DNA of 7,810 nt from CAZVXI01 sp964631295 (GTDB lineage: Bacteria; Planctomycetota; Phycisphaerae; Phycisphaerales; SM1A02), in the NCBI GenBank assembly GCA_964631295.1, contig CAZVXI010000153.1:1-7810 (forward strand), in the 5' to 3' direction. The notes beneath the pieces were generated by a model, which saw only the letters and a list, made by a program, of their open reading frames with translations, did not search any database and was not told the DNA's origin. The position numbers and the translations under genes are program-made. This document shows, in pieces, positions 1 through 5,763 of this stretch (its first letter is position 1; every line of letters begins with the position of its first letter).

Positions 1-55
1 GAACCCGTGACCTCACCCTTACCAAGGGTGTGCTCTACCACTGAGCTACGGTGGC
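1..55 (-). tRNA. tRNA-Thr (anticodon GGT), partial
   Basis: Read on the minus strand, a canonical tRNA begins at base 55. It has a 7-base acceptor strand GCCACCG, the linker TA, a D-arm with GCTC pairing GAGC around an AGTGGTA loop, and a 5-bp anticodon stem CACCC/GGGTG enclosing the loop TTGGTAA. The anticodon is GGT, which reads the Thr codons ACC and ACT. A short variable region AGGTC and the first half of the T arm (ACGGG then TTC) follow before the window ends, so the rest of the T loop, the 3' acceptor strand and any CCA are outside. In many bacteria a tRNA-Thr(GGT) lies just before tuf or a secE-nusG-rplK cluster; whether that holds here cannot be seen. Confidence 0.93.
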
Positions 56-90
56 CTGATCGGCCCCGCCGGTTCCTTCCATCCATGCGG

Positions 91-107
91 CCGGAGTCAC
101 CCTCCGG
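91..107. repeat. Perfect inverted repeat in tRNA 5' flank
   Basis: CCGGAG, five bases (TCACC), then CTCCGG makes a 6-bp GC-only hairpin 36 bases upstream of the tRNA-Thr 5' end. No T-run follows on the minus strand, so it is not a typical terminator for transcription towards the tRNA. It may be a hairpin in the pre-tRNA leader or may be fortuitous. Its function is unknown. Confidence 0.4.
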
Positions 108-127
108 TCTTCACCGCGATGAAACCG

Positions 128-151
128 AAAGAAAACCGCCCCGAAGGGCGG
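128..151 (-). terminator. Intrinsic terminator, UUCG-loop hairpin
   Basis: On the minus strand CCGCCC-TTCG-GGGCGG forms a 6-bp GC stem closed by a C(UUCG)G tetraloop, among the most stable hairpins known. TTTTCTTT follows directly. This is the classic Rho-independent layout for transcription running right to left. It lies between the lipoprotein gene (stop at 527) and tRNA-Thr (5' end at 55), so it most likely ends the transporter-enzyme-lipoprotein transcript and insulates the tRNA. It stands 376 bases past the lipoprotein stop, which is unusually far. Confidence 0.8.
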
Positions 152-163
152 ATCAAGAATCGC

Positions 164-191
164 ATAGTACCGGCTTCATCGGCACGGGCAA
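164..191 (-). promoter_or_regulatory. Possible promoter facing the tRNA
   Basis: On the minus strand a -35-like TTGCCC (191-186) is followed after 16 bases by a -10-like TACTAT (169-164), which keeps the four most conserved -10 bases. A start would fall near base 157. That puts the UUCG terminator hairpin almost at the 5' end of the RNA, which is odd for a working tRNA promoter. It could be fortuitous, or it could drive a transcript with a very early stop. It is the best sigma70-like pair I see upstream of the tRNA. Confidence 0.3.
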
Positions 192-526
192 GCCCTGCAG
201 CCAGCTCAGTGGTGCAACTTTAGGCGCTTTCCGACCCACCGTCCATCACGCTGCCCGCCAACTCGCGCAGAACCTGCCGAATCTCGCGGCAAACGACCGG
301 GGGATTGGCCCGGCCAGTGTGTCAAACAGGGGGAGAGCAGCGCCAATGCCCGCACCGAACCCCACCACCGCCTCCCCACCTGACACAAGCCTCCACGAGG
401 CCGCATCCATCGCGATCGACCGCGACACGCTCCACGCGCAACGCAGCAGCATCGAAGAGACGATCACCGAGCACGCTGAATCGACCAATGAAGCACATGA
501 ATCATCTCGCCCGGCAACCCACTGCA
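192..526. other. Gene-poor stretch after the lipoprotein gene
   Basis: I recognise no gene here. Two open frames deserve mention. On the minus strand an ATG at 527-525 overlaps the lipoprotein stop codon (TGATG) and opens a 93-residue frame ending at 246. It has a Gly/Ala-rich hydrophobic stretch (around GFGAGIGAALP) and many Arg and Cys. On the plus strand a frame is open from 7 to 579, with a possible internal ATG at 346 preceded by GGGGGAG, which would give 77 residues. The two frames share the same third-codon-position bases, and counting lines 241-474 by eye these are clearly GC-enriched. One of them might therefore be, or once have been, coding. Neither matches a family I know, and neither is called as a gene. 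Confidence 0.35.
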
Positions 527-1309
527 TCAACCAGGATGTGATGCAGCGTCCGATGAACCCATCACCGAAGCGGGCTTGATTGTCTCGAGCATCGCTTCCC
601 ACGAACCGAGCACCTGCGAGACGGTCGCATCCGAGCCGGTGAGTTTGAAGTAGTACGGACCGGCATCAGTCTCCACGATTGCAGCGACAAGCCGCTGGTC
701 CGCCTCATTGAGAAACTCACCTGATCCCGGGCTCGTCTCCGCAACGTACGTGCCGGTGAGGTCAACCATCGTGGTCTTCAGCCCGTTGAGGTCGCGCGTT
801 TCAATCGTGGCAGCATCCCGCGAATCCGAGCCGTCCGGCTGCGCGATCTGGCCGATCCAGCGAGTGATGTTCGAATCGATCGAACCCGCCCCGGTGTTAC
901 CGAAGTAGTACACGACGAGTTCCGCCGCGTCGCTGGTGTCGTCGCCATTCGCTGGAAGTGTGAACTGTGCGAACCGCATCGAACTTGACGGCTTCGATGA
1001 CACCCACTCCGCGGCAGGCGTGAACTGCATCCCCTCACCAATCATCGTGCCCGGTGCGACCGCATCGTCACCTGCATCCGCATTCATCCCGTCAACAAGT
1101 GCTTCTGCTGCAATTTCCCCGTCTTCCGGTTGCGGCTGGGTTTGTGTGGGCGATGTCTCCGGTGCAGGCGCTTGTTCGGGCTCAGCTGCGACAGGCTTGG
1201 GTTGTCTGGCTGATTCGCCTCGCTCGCAGCCCGTCATGCTCGCGAGCAGTCCGCCAGCGCACAACAGGCTCGCCAGGGCCATCGTCGACTTCGTGTATGC
1301 GTGCTTCAT
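527..1309 (-). CDS. Secreted lipoprotein, function unknown
   Basis: This 260-residue protein is probably exported and lipid-anchored. Lys2 and Lys7 precede a hydrophobic core (about 9-25) ending in MTGC, so Cys28 is the likely lipidated residue; Met at -3 is a slightly imperfect lipobox. Residues about 30-68 are a Pro/Gln/Glu-rich flexible linker. A compact domain follows, from about 87 to 250, with 'VVYYFG', a run around 'NITRWIGQ', a 'MVDLTGTY' motif and a closing 'GSWEAMLETIKPA' segment. I associate this domain with uncharacterised planctomycete proteins, from memory only. The ATG is 18 bases past the stop of the PLP-enzyme gene. Upstream purines (GAAGAAAGA) are only a weak ribosome site. 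It is probably the last gene of the operon, with the terminator at 128-151. No enzymatic residues are evident, so the role is unknown. Confidence 0.85.
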   Translation of the reverse strand: MKHAYTKSTMALASLLCAGGLLASMTGCERGESARQPKPVAAEPEQAPAPETSPTQTQPQPEDGEIAAEALVDGMNADAGDDAVAPGTMIGEGMQFTPAAEWVSSKPSSSMRFAQFTLPANGDDTSDAAELVVYYFGNTGAGSIDSNITRWIGQIAQPDGSDSRDAATIETRDLNGLKTTMVDLTGTYVAETSPGSGEFLNEADQRLVAAIVETDAGPYYFKLTGSDATVSQVLGSWEAMLETIKPASVMGSSDAASHPG

Positions 1310-1327
1310 GATGGTGATCGTCTTTCT

Positions 1328-2350
1328 TCACCCGGTTGGCAGACATGCGACATCGTGCGATTCGTGTGAATCTTCAGACAGCCAGTCGCAAAAGAGTTCG
1401 GTCGAGAAGTAGCGCTCCATGCGGTCGCAGAACAGTGTGACAACGGTCGGCCGTTCGATGCCACGCTCACGCAACAGTTCGTGTGTGCGCTCCGAAGCAG
1501 CGAAGTTCAAGCCGCTGCTCGGGCCGACCGGAAACCCGCAGCGGATCAGTTCGCGTGTGACGTTGATCGCATCGACTTCATCAACATCGAGTTCGATCAG
1601 CCCGTCAAGCGCATCGGGTTGATACAGCTTCGACATGTTCTCGACCACACCGGGAATGCGCTTCGAAAATGAGCAGCACTCCGCGTATTCAAAGCAGCCG
1701 GTCTTGAAAGAAGATCCTTGACTGATCGGCTTTGCCGCGACCGGCATTGCAGCGCAGCCCTGATCGCGCAGGCCGTGATATGTGCCCACAAGCGTGCCGC
1801 CCGTGCCGACGCCTGCAACCACCGCATCCGCCGAGCCGCCCGGCAGTTGGTTGATCATCTCGCGTGCAGTGCCGAAACGATGCGCAGACGCATTATCAGG
1901 ATTCTCAAACTGGCGCGGCAGGAAGCCGTTGTGTTCGTCGGCAAGCCGTTCCGCGACGCGCATACACCCATGAATCCCCTCGTCCTTCGGCGAAGAAACA
2001 GTCTCGCCGCCGTACGCAGCGATCATCAGTGACCGCTCATTCGAGACGCCCTCCGGCATGACCGCAATAAACCGCAGCCCAAGCTGCGCGCACACCATCG
2101 CCATCGCGATGCTTGTCGACCCGCTCGATGCCTCGATAACAGTATCGCCCGGCGAGACGCGACCATCGCGATACGCGCTCGTCAGAATGAACTTTGCAAT
2201 GCGATCCTTCGTCGAACCCGAGGGATTGAAATACTCCTGCTTGCACCAGATCACCGGCCGGTCGGCAGCAACCTGCACCGGCACCATCGGCGTGGGAGCC
2301 CACGTTGGCAGGTGAAGATTCACGCCCGGCAGCGGATGCGTCTTGTGCAT
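1328..2350 (-). CDS. PLP-dependent cysteine synthase/CBS-family enzyme
   Basis: This is a fold-type II PLP enzyme of 340 residues, near the usual size of O-acetylserine sulfhydrylase (cysteine synthase), with no CBS or heme domain. Lys48 in NPSGSTKDR is the expected Schiff-base lysine. ASSGST (74-79) is the substrate-carboxylate loop, QFENPDN (147-153) is a family landmark, GTGGT (182-186) cradles the PLP phosphate, and Ser in GPSSG (276-280) should contact the pyridine nitrogen. DRMERYFST (309-317) matches the C-terminal D-x-x-x-RY-x-ST signature. The family makes cysteine from an activated serine and sulfide, makes cystathionine, or runs cysteine desulfhydration. Oddities are Ser78 where cysteine synthases usually have Asn (TSGNT), and a Cys-rich 'ECCSFSKRIPGVVENM' segment (224-239). 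Exact substrates are therefore uncertain. Its ATG is 4 bases past the transporter stop, with no clear Shine-Dalgarno, so translational coupling is likely. Confidence 0.88.
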   Translation of the reverse strand: MHKTHPLPGVNLHLPTWAPTPMVPVQVAADRPVIWCKQEYFNPSGSTKDRIAKFILTSAYRDGRVSPGDTVIEASSGSTSIAMAMVCAQLGLRFIAVMPEGVSNERSLMIAAYGGETVSSPKDEGIHGCMRVAERLADEHNGFLPRQFENPDNASAHRFGTAREMINQLPGGSADAVVAGVGTGGTLVGTYHGLRDQGCAAMPVAAKPISQGSSFKTGCFEYAECCSFSKRIPGVVENMSKLYQPDALDGLIELDVDEVDAINVTRELIRCGFPVGPSSGLNFAASERTHELLRERGIERPTVVTLFCDRMERYFSTELFCDWLSEDSHESHDVACLPTG

Positions 2351-2354
2351 GGCA

Positions 2355-3932
2355 TCACGCTATGCCCAGCAGCGGCTGAATCAAGAGCATCGTGAGCAGT
2401 GTGATCAGCACCACACCAAGGAGATTCAACCACAAACCCGCCTTGACCATCTGCGGGATCGTGACCCGGCCTGAGCCGAACACAATCGCGTTGGGCGGTG
2501 TCGCGACGGGCATCATGAACGCGCAGCTTGCCGCAAACGCAGCGGGGAATACCAGCAGATACGGGTGAATCCCCATGCCGGCCGCAAGCGCCGCGAGGAT
2601 CGGAATGAGCGTCGCGGCGGTGGCAGTGTTGCTCGTGAGTTCCGTGAGAAAGATGATGCCAAGCGCGACGATCGCGATGATCAGAATGGCAGGCCAGCCG
2701 GCAAACTGCCCTGCCAGCGATCCAAAGTACTCTGCCACACCGTTGCTTCCTACAGCCGCCGCGAGCGCGAGCCCCCCGCCGAACAGAATCAAAATCCCCC
2801 AGGGCAATCGCTCAGCGGTGCGCCAGTCGAGCACCATCGTGCGCGTCTTTCCATCGACGGGAATCACGAAAAGTGCAAGCGCAGCGAGCATCGCGATGCC
2901 GGTGTCGGTCAGCGTTCCAAACGGTGCGAACGTCTTATTGCCATCAATCGTGAACTCGATCTCTGTGAGTGCCGTCCGGAAGATCCACAGCATTGCCGTA
3001 CAGCAGAACACAATGAATGTCGCCCATTCGCCGCGCTTCACCGGGCCAAGTTCGCGCAGTTGCCTGGAGATCATCTCCTTTCCGCCTTCCACCTCGTGCA
3101 TGCGAATCGGGTACAGCACGCGCGTGAGCAGCAACCAGGTGATCGGCAGGAACACGGCAGCAAGCGGCACGCCGATGGTCATCCACTGGAGAAATGAGAT
3201 GCTTGATCGATATCTTCCATCGATGCGCTCGCTCAGAAATCCGACCAGAATACCGTTGGGCGGTGAACCGATGATCGTCGCTGTCCCGCCGATGGAAGCT
3301 GCATACGCGAGCCCCAGCAGGAGGCACAAGGCAAAGTTCGTCTTCGCGCTGGTGTTGGCTGTGTTGTCGCGCGGGCCATCCACCAGGGCGATGACGCTCA
3401 GCGCGATCGGGAGCATCATCGCAGTCGTCGCAGTATTGGAAACGAACGCGCTCAATACCGCCGTTGCAAGCATGAACCCGCCGATCATGTTGACCGGCTT
3501 CGTGCCGACGATCCGCAGCGTGAGCAGTGCGATTCTTCGGTCGAGCCCCCACCGCTGCATCGCAAGCGCGAGCACGAACCCGCCGAAGAACAGGAAGATC
3601 AGCGGGTCGCCGTATGCGCTCGTTGTATCGCGAATCGTTGAAAGCCCCAGCAACGGGAACACGACGATTGGCAGCAGCGCCGTCGCGGAGATGTGAATCG
3701 CCTCGGTCAGCCACCATGTGCCCATCCACACCATCACTGCGAGCGTCGCCCGACCCGTCGCGGAGAACGCGACCAACTCACCCGTCGCATCCGTGTAGGT
3801 CTCCGGCAACAGCAGGAACGCGACGATCGCAAGCATCGGCCCGCCAATCAACCCGAGCCATTGAATCGTGTGACGAGTCGCGGATGATGACGCTGACGGA
3901 GAAGAGGTTGGCGACGTGATTCCATCCTGCAC
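2355..3932 (-). CDS. SLC13/DASS-family anion transporter
   Basis: This 525-residue polytopic inner-membrane protein belongs to the divalent anion:Na+ symporter family (dicarboxylates, citrate, sulfate). The inverted-repeat architecture shows in two SNT motifs, SNTATTAMMLP (165-175) and SNTATAATLIP (434-444). Each is followed by a Pro-Pro-Asn loop, GTATIIGSPPN (216-226) and MPVATPPN (474-481). In characterised members such as VcINDY these elements bind Na+ and the substrate carboxylates. A Ser/Thr-rich cytoplasmic tail (about 1-20) precedes the first helix. The start is GTG: an in-frame TGA lies 24 bases upstream, and the nearby ATGs are in other frames. No Shine-Dalgarno is visible; TACGCT sits 6 bases before the GTG and could be a -10 of a leaderless message. 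It is first in the operon with the cysteine synthase homologue, so sulfate is a possible substrate, but sequence alone does not separate sulfate from carboxylates. Confidence 0.92.
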   Translation of the reverse strand: MQDGITSPTSSPSASSSATRHTIQWLGLIGGPMLAIVAFLLLPETYTDATGELVAFSATGRATLAVMVWMGTWWLTEAIHISATALLPIVVFPLLGLSTIRDTTSAYGDPLIFLFFGGFVLALAMQRWGLDRRIALLTLRIVGTKPVNMIGGFMLATAVLSAFVSNTATTAMMLPIALSVIALVDGPRDNTANTSAKTNFALCLLLGLAYAASIGGTATIIGSPPNGILVGFLSERIDGRYRSSISFLQWMTIGVPLAAVFLPITWLLLTRVLYPIRMHEVEGGKEMISRQLRELGPVKRGEWATFIVFCCTAMLWIFRTALTEIEFTIDGNKTFAPFGTLTDTGIAMLAALALFVIPVDGKTRTMVLDWRTAERLPWGILILFGGGLALAAAVGSNGVAEYFGSLAGQFAGWPAILIIAIVALGIIFLTELTSNTATAATLIPILAALAAGMGIHPYLLVFPAAFAASCAFMMPVATPPNAIVFGSGRVTIPQMVKAGLWLNLLGVVLITLLTMLLIQPLLGIA

Positions 3933-4260
3933 GTGGCAAGCGTAGCCGCATGTCGATCAGCGTGTGCGGGCTGGTTTTCACACTCTTGGCAACGCGGATG
4001 GAGCACCACATGGACTGTTCGCATCGCCCCGGGGCCATGCCATGCGTCAAAGTCCCATTGGGCACATGGCACAGCGATGAAGTGGGTTGATCACGACAAA
4101 GACGAGCGGCAATACGGGACTGAAACGGACCGCCACGCCTCGAAGAGTTCCGCTCGCCGCTCTCCACCCATGGCAATCGCCAGCGCTGTTCATCGGCAGG
4201 TCCTCTGGCAAGCATTCCAGTCCGCCCGACCGCAACACCGACCATCTGACGCCTTCCGCT
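3933..4260. other. Divergent intergenic region, no gene seen
   Basis: This stretch lies between the oppositely oriented transporter and acyltransferase genes. Short frames are open on both strands, but they are rich in Arg, His and Cys, match nothing I recognise and have no good start sites. Promoters for the transporter should lie at its left end. On the minus strand TACGCT (3944-3939) sits just before the GTG. A TTGACG-like element further upstream, near 4048-4053, has no convincing -10 partner. I see no hairpin with a T-run and no known RNA motif. Confidence 0.5.
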
Positions 4261-4341
4261 CGCTATAAAAGTTAGCAAATCCTAATAAAATGCCTTGACG
4301 AGCCATTTCAGGCATCATAAGTTAGTATTGACTATTACTTG
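4261..4341 (+). promoter_or_regulatory. AT-rich promoter/operator block of acyltransferase
   Basis: This block is sharply more AT-rich than its surroundings. -10-like candidates are TAGTAT (4323-4328), which would start RNA near 4335 with a short leader containing the ribosome site, and TATAAA (4264-4269). TTGACG (4295-4300) resembles a -35 box, but its spacing to TAGTAT (22 bases) is too long, and at 17 bases it meets only a poor TAAGTT. Repeats are AAGTTAG twice (4269-4275 and 4319-4325, exactly 50 bases apart), TTAG-6-CTAA (4272-4285), and an inverted repeat ATGCCT/AGGCAT (4290-4295, 4310-4315) surrounding the TTGACG. These could be operator sites. The assignment as a promoter is firm only in a general sense, and the exact boxes are uncertain. 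Confidence 0.5.
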
Positions 4342-4347
4342 AAGGAG
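4342..4347 (+). promoter_or_regulatory. Ribosome binding site AAGGAG
   Basis: A strong Shine-Dalgarno lies 6 bases before the ATG at 4354. It sets the acyltransferase start at that ATG rather than at the in-frame TTG at 4339, which overlaps this site. Confidence 0.85.
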
Positions 4348-4353
4348 ACGCTC

Positions 4354-5016
4354 ATGCTCGCCTCGCCCGCCAACCAGATGACCCGACCACGCACCAGCCC
4401 CGGCCTTTCAACGACCGATATTGTCCTGATCGCCGAGTCGCAGAGCACGCAGGTCCGTCAGCCTCAGCCCCAGCCCCAGCCGACACCCGATCGCCGCAGC
4501 GAACGCCCGGCACGCGACGCTCGCGGCTTCGATCGGCGCAACAGCGGCCACGGAATGCTCACCGCTGGCAAGGTTGCCTCACGCTGGGCCGTCGCATGGA
4601 GGCATATCAAAATGCGCCTCATCAGCAAGCTCCCGGGCAGCGCATTCAAAAGCCGCCTGATCAAACGCCTGCTCGGCGTGCAGATGGGCAACAACGTCGG
4701 TCTCGCATACGACACGTACCTCGATCCGTACGACCCGACGCTCATCACCATCGGCGATAATGTGCTCATCGGTTACGGCACCAAAATCTTCGTACACGCG
4801 TTCACCCTCAATCGCCAGCGCGTCAGACCGGTGACGATCGGAGACAATGTGATGATCGGCGGGTTTTGCGTGATCGCGCCCGGAGTGACCATTGGCGACG
4901 GCGCGAGCATCGCACCGGGGACGATTGTCAGCCGCGATGTGCCCGCCGGCGCCATGGCAGTCAGTAACACGATGCAGATTCGCAAACGCAGCGGCGTCAA
5001 TGACAAAGCATCGTGA
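4354..5016 (+). CDS. Left-handed beta-helix (hexapeptide) acyltransferase
   Basis: This 220-residue protein has a C-terminal hexapeptide-repeat domain (about 105-200). It shows repeated [IV]-G-x-x units: ITIGDNVLIGYGTKI (131-145), VTIGDNVMIGGFCVI (160-174), then APGVTIGDGASIAPG (175-189) and a closing SRDVPAGAM. His148 in 'FVHAFT' sits where the catalytic His is found in the WbbJ/maltose O-acetyltransferase group. Such enzymes transfer an acetyl or other acyl group from acyl-CoA to sugars of cell-surface polysaccharide and work as trimers. The particular acceptor is unknown. Residues 1-67 are a disordered Pro/Arg-rich extension with a Gln-Pro run (36-43). A basic amphipathic stretch (about 73-107) follows and might touch the membrane. 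It appears to be a single gene with its own promoter; the next gene starts 63 bases downstream after a separate promoter-like element. Confidence 0.87.
   Translation: MLASPANQMTRPRTSPGLSTTDIVLIAESQSTQVRQPQPQPQPTPDRRSERPARDARGFDRRNSGHGMLTAGKVASRWAVAWRHIKMRLISKLPGSAFKSRLIKRLLGVQMGNNVGLAYDTYLDPYDPTLITIGDNVLIGYGTKIFVHAFTLNRQRVRPVTIGDNVMIGGFCVIAPGVTIGDGASIAPGTIVSRDVPAGAMAVSNTMQIRKRSGVNDKAS
4459..4482 (+). repeat. Short tandem repeat CAGCCn, four copies
   Basis: Four 6-base units (CAGCCT, CAGCCC, CAGCCC, CAGCCG) encode Gln-Pro four times (residues 36-43) in the disordered N-terminus of the acyltransferase. The unit is a multiple of three, so copy-number change by slippage would keep the frame. Confidence 0.8.
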
Positions 5017-5037
5017 TTCGCGACTCAGGGGCAACAT

Positions 5038-5046
5038 CCCTACACT
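5038..5046 (+). promoter_or_regulatory. CCCTACACT, possible -10 element for ydbS
   Basis: TACACT resembles a -10 hexamer (T, A and the last T conserved). It lies 34 bases before the ydbS ATG, so a transcript would have a leader of roughly 27 bases carrying AGAGGA (5061-5066). No good -35 is visible; TCGCGA is at 5018-5023. The identical nonamer precedes the ABC-F gene at 7347. A direct repeat GGCCCGGC (5047-5054, 5071-5078) flanks the AGAGGA. Confidence 0.45.
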
Positions 5047-5079
5047 GGCCCGGCTTCAAGAGAGGATGCCGGCCCGGCA

Positions 5080-5763
5080 ATGCTGTCAGATTACGAGCAA
5101 GACAACCCAGCAGAGCACGACACCTCGCCTGCGCCCACACCCTCGCAACCGGAACGCCCGACGGACTCGGCGCGGTCATACGAGCAACATGACGCGGCTG
5201 CCGAGGGATCCAATCGTGGTGATGATGGAACGGCGCCAGATCACGTCCCCGCGCGCTTCGCCGCCATTGCTGATGACCAGCAGCACAAGGTCGACCCGCA
5301 CTACATTCCCGCCGAGCGCGTGAGTTGGTGGATCTTTCTTGCCTTTGTCTCGTTCCCGTCATTCATATTCGTGATCCTCGCATGGTTGTTCGGCTGGTTC
5401 GGCCAGCCGGTCACATCGATCACATCCATCGCATGGGTCGTGGTGACGCTGCTGATACTGTTATTTACATTGCGCTGGCCGCAGCTCACATACAAGTACA
5501 CGCGGTACTGTGTGAGCGGTGTCGGCATCGAGATACGCAAGGGCGTGGTGTGGCGTGGCATCCACAACGTGCCGCGCAACCGCGTTCAGCATACGGATGT
5601 CCGACAGGGACCGCTCGAACGACGCTTCGGCATCGCAACACTGACGATCTTCACCGCGGGCACAGCCGACTCATCAGTCCAACTCAGCGGGATTGCACAC
5701 GAGCGTGCGTTGATGATCCGCGACTACCTGATCGCGAGCGAGGAAGATGACGATGGCGTCTGA
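5080..5763 (+). CDS. ydbS: bPH2-domain membrane protein, YdbS-like
   Basis: This 227-residue protein has two transmembrane helices (about 83-106 and 114-133) followed by one bacterial PH-like domain (bPH2, formerly DUF304; about 138-220). The domain shows family hallmarks: the strand 'IEIRKGVVWR', 'NVPRNRVQHTDV' (the P-x-x-R-[IV]-Q motif) and 'QGPLERRFGIATLTIFTAG'. Residues 1-75 are an acidic, Pro/Ser-rich disordered extension, longer than in Bacillus YdbS. The gene overlaps the next one, a three-domain YdbT-like protein, in the same order as B. subtilis ydbST. There the operon is under SigW and has been linked to resistance against antimicrobials made by other bacilli. The biochemical role is unknown, and a membrane complex with YdbT is likely. 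The AGAGGA ribosome site is 13 bases from the ATG, farther than ideal, and no other in-frame start fits better. Confidence 0.85.
   Translation: MLSDYEQDNPAEHDTSPAPTPSQPERPTDSARSYEQHDAAAEGSNRGDDGTAPDHVPARFAAIADDQQHKVDPHYIPAERVSWWIFLAFVSFPSFIFVILAWLFGWFGQPVTSITSIAWVVVTLLILLFTLRWPQLTYKYTRYCVSGVGIEIRKGVVWRGIHNVPRNRVQHTDVRQGPLERRFGIATLTIFTAGTADSSVQLSGIAHERALMIRDYLIASEEDDDGV
5740..5744 (+). promoter_or_regulatory. Ribosome binding site GAGGA of ydbT
   Basis: GAGGA lies inside the end of ydbS, 8 bases before the ATG at 5753 but only 2 bases before the in-frame ATG at 5747. It favours 5753 as the ydbT start. Confidence 0.6.

Noticed and set aside
7..579. 190-residue open frame on the plus strand, starting inside the tRNA antisense
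   Set aside because: It begins antisense to a certain tRNA gene and ends antisense to the lipoprotein 3' end. It has no recognisable domain, and the start lacks a ribosome site. Only a shorter internal version from 346 is even arguable, and it is described with the spacer.
2575..3696. 373-residue open frame on the plus strand opposite the transporter
   Set aside because: It is the antisense shadow of a clear DASS transporter gene. Long antisense frames are expected with GC-biased third positions, and the protein is low-complexity Ser/Pro/Ile with no domain.
3778..4278. 166-residue minus-strand frame crossing the divergent region into the transporter
   Set aside because: It overlaps the transporter N-terminus in another frame, has mixed Arg/Cys/His-rich composition and no domain, and its right end lies in the acyltransferase promoter block.
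4339..4353. TTG start for the acyltransferase, 15 bases before the ATG
   Set aside because: The AAGGAG ribosome site overlaps this stretch and is ideally spaced for the ATG at 4354.
4459..4482. Possible CRISPR-like or mobile repeat
   Set aside because: The units are 6 bases long, contiguous and inside a coding frame, without spacers or flanking target-site duplications.
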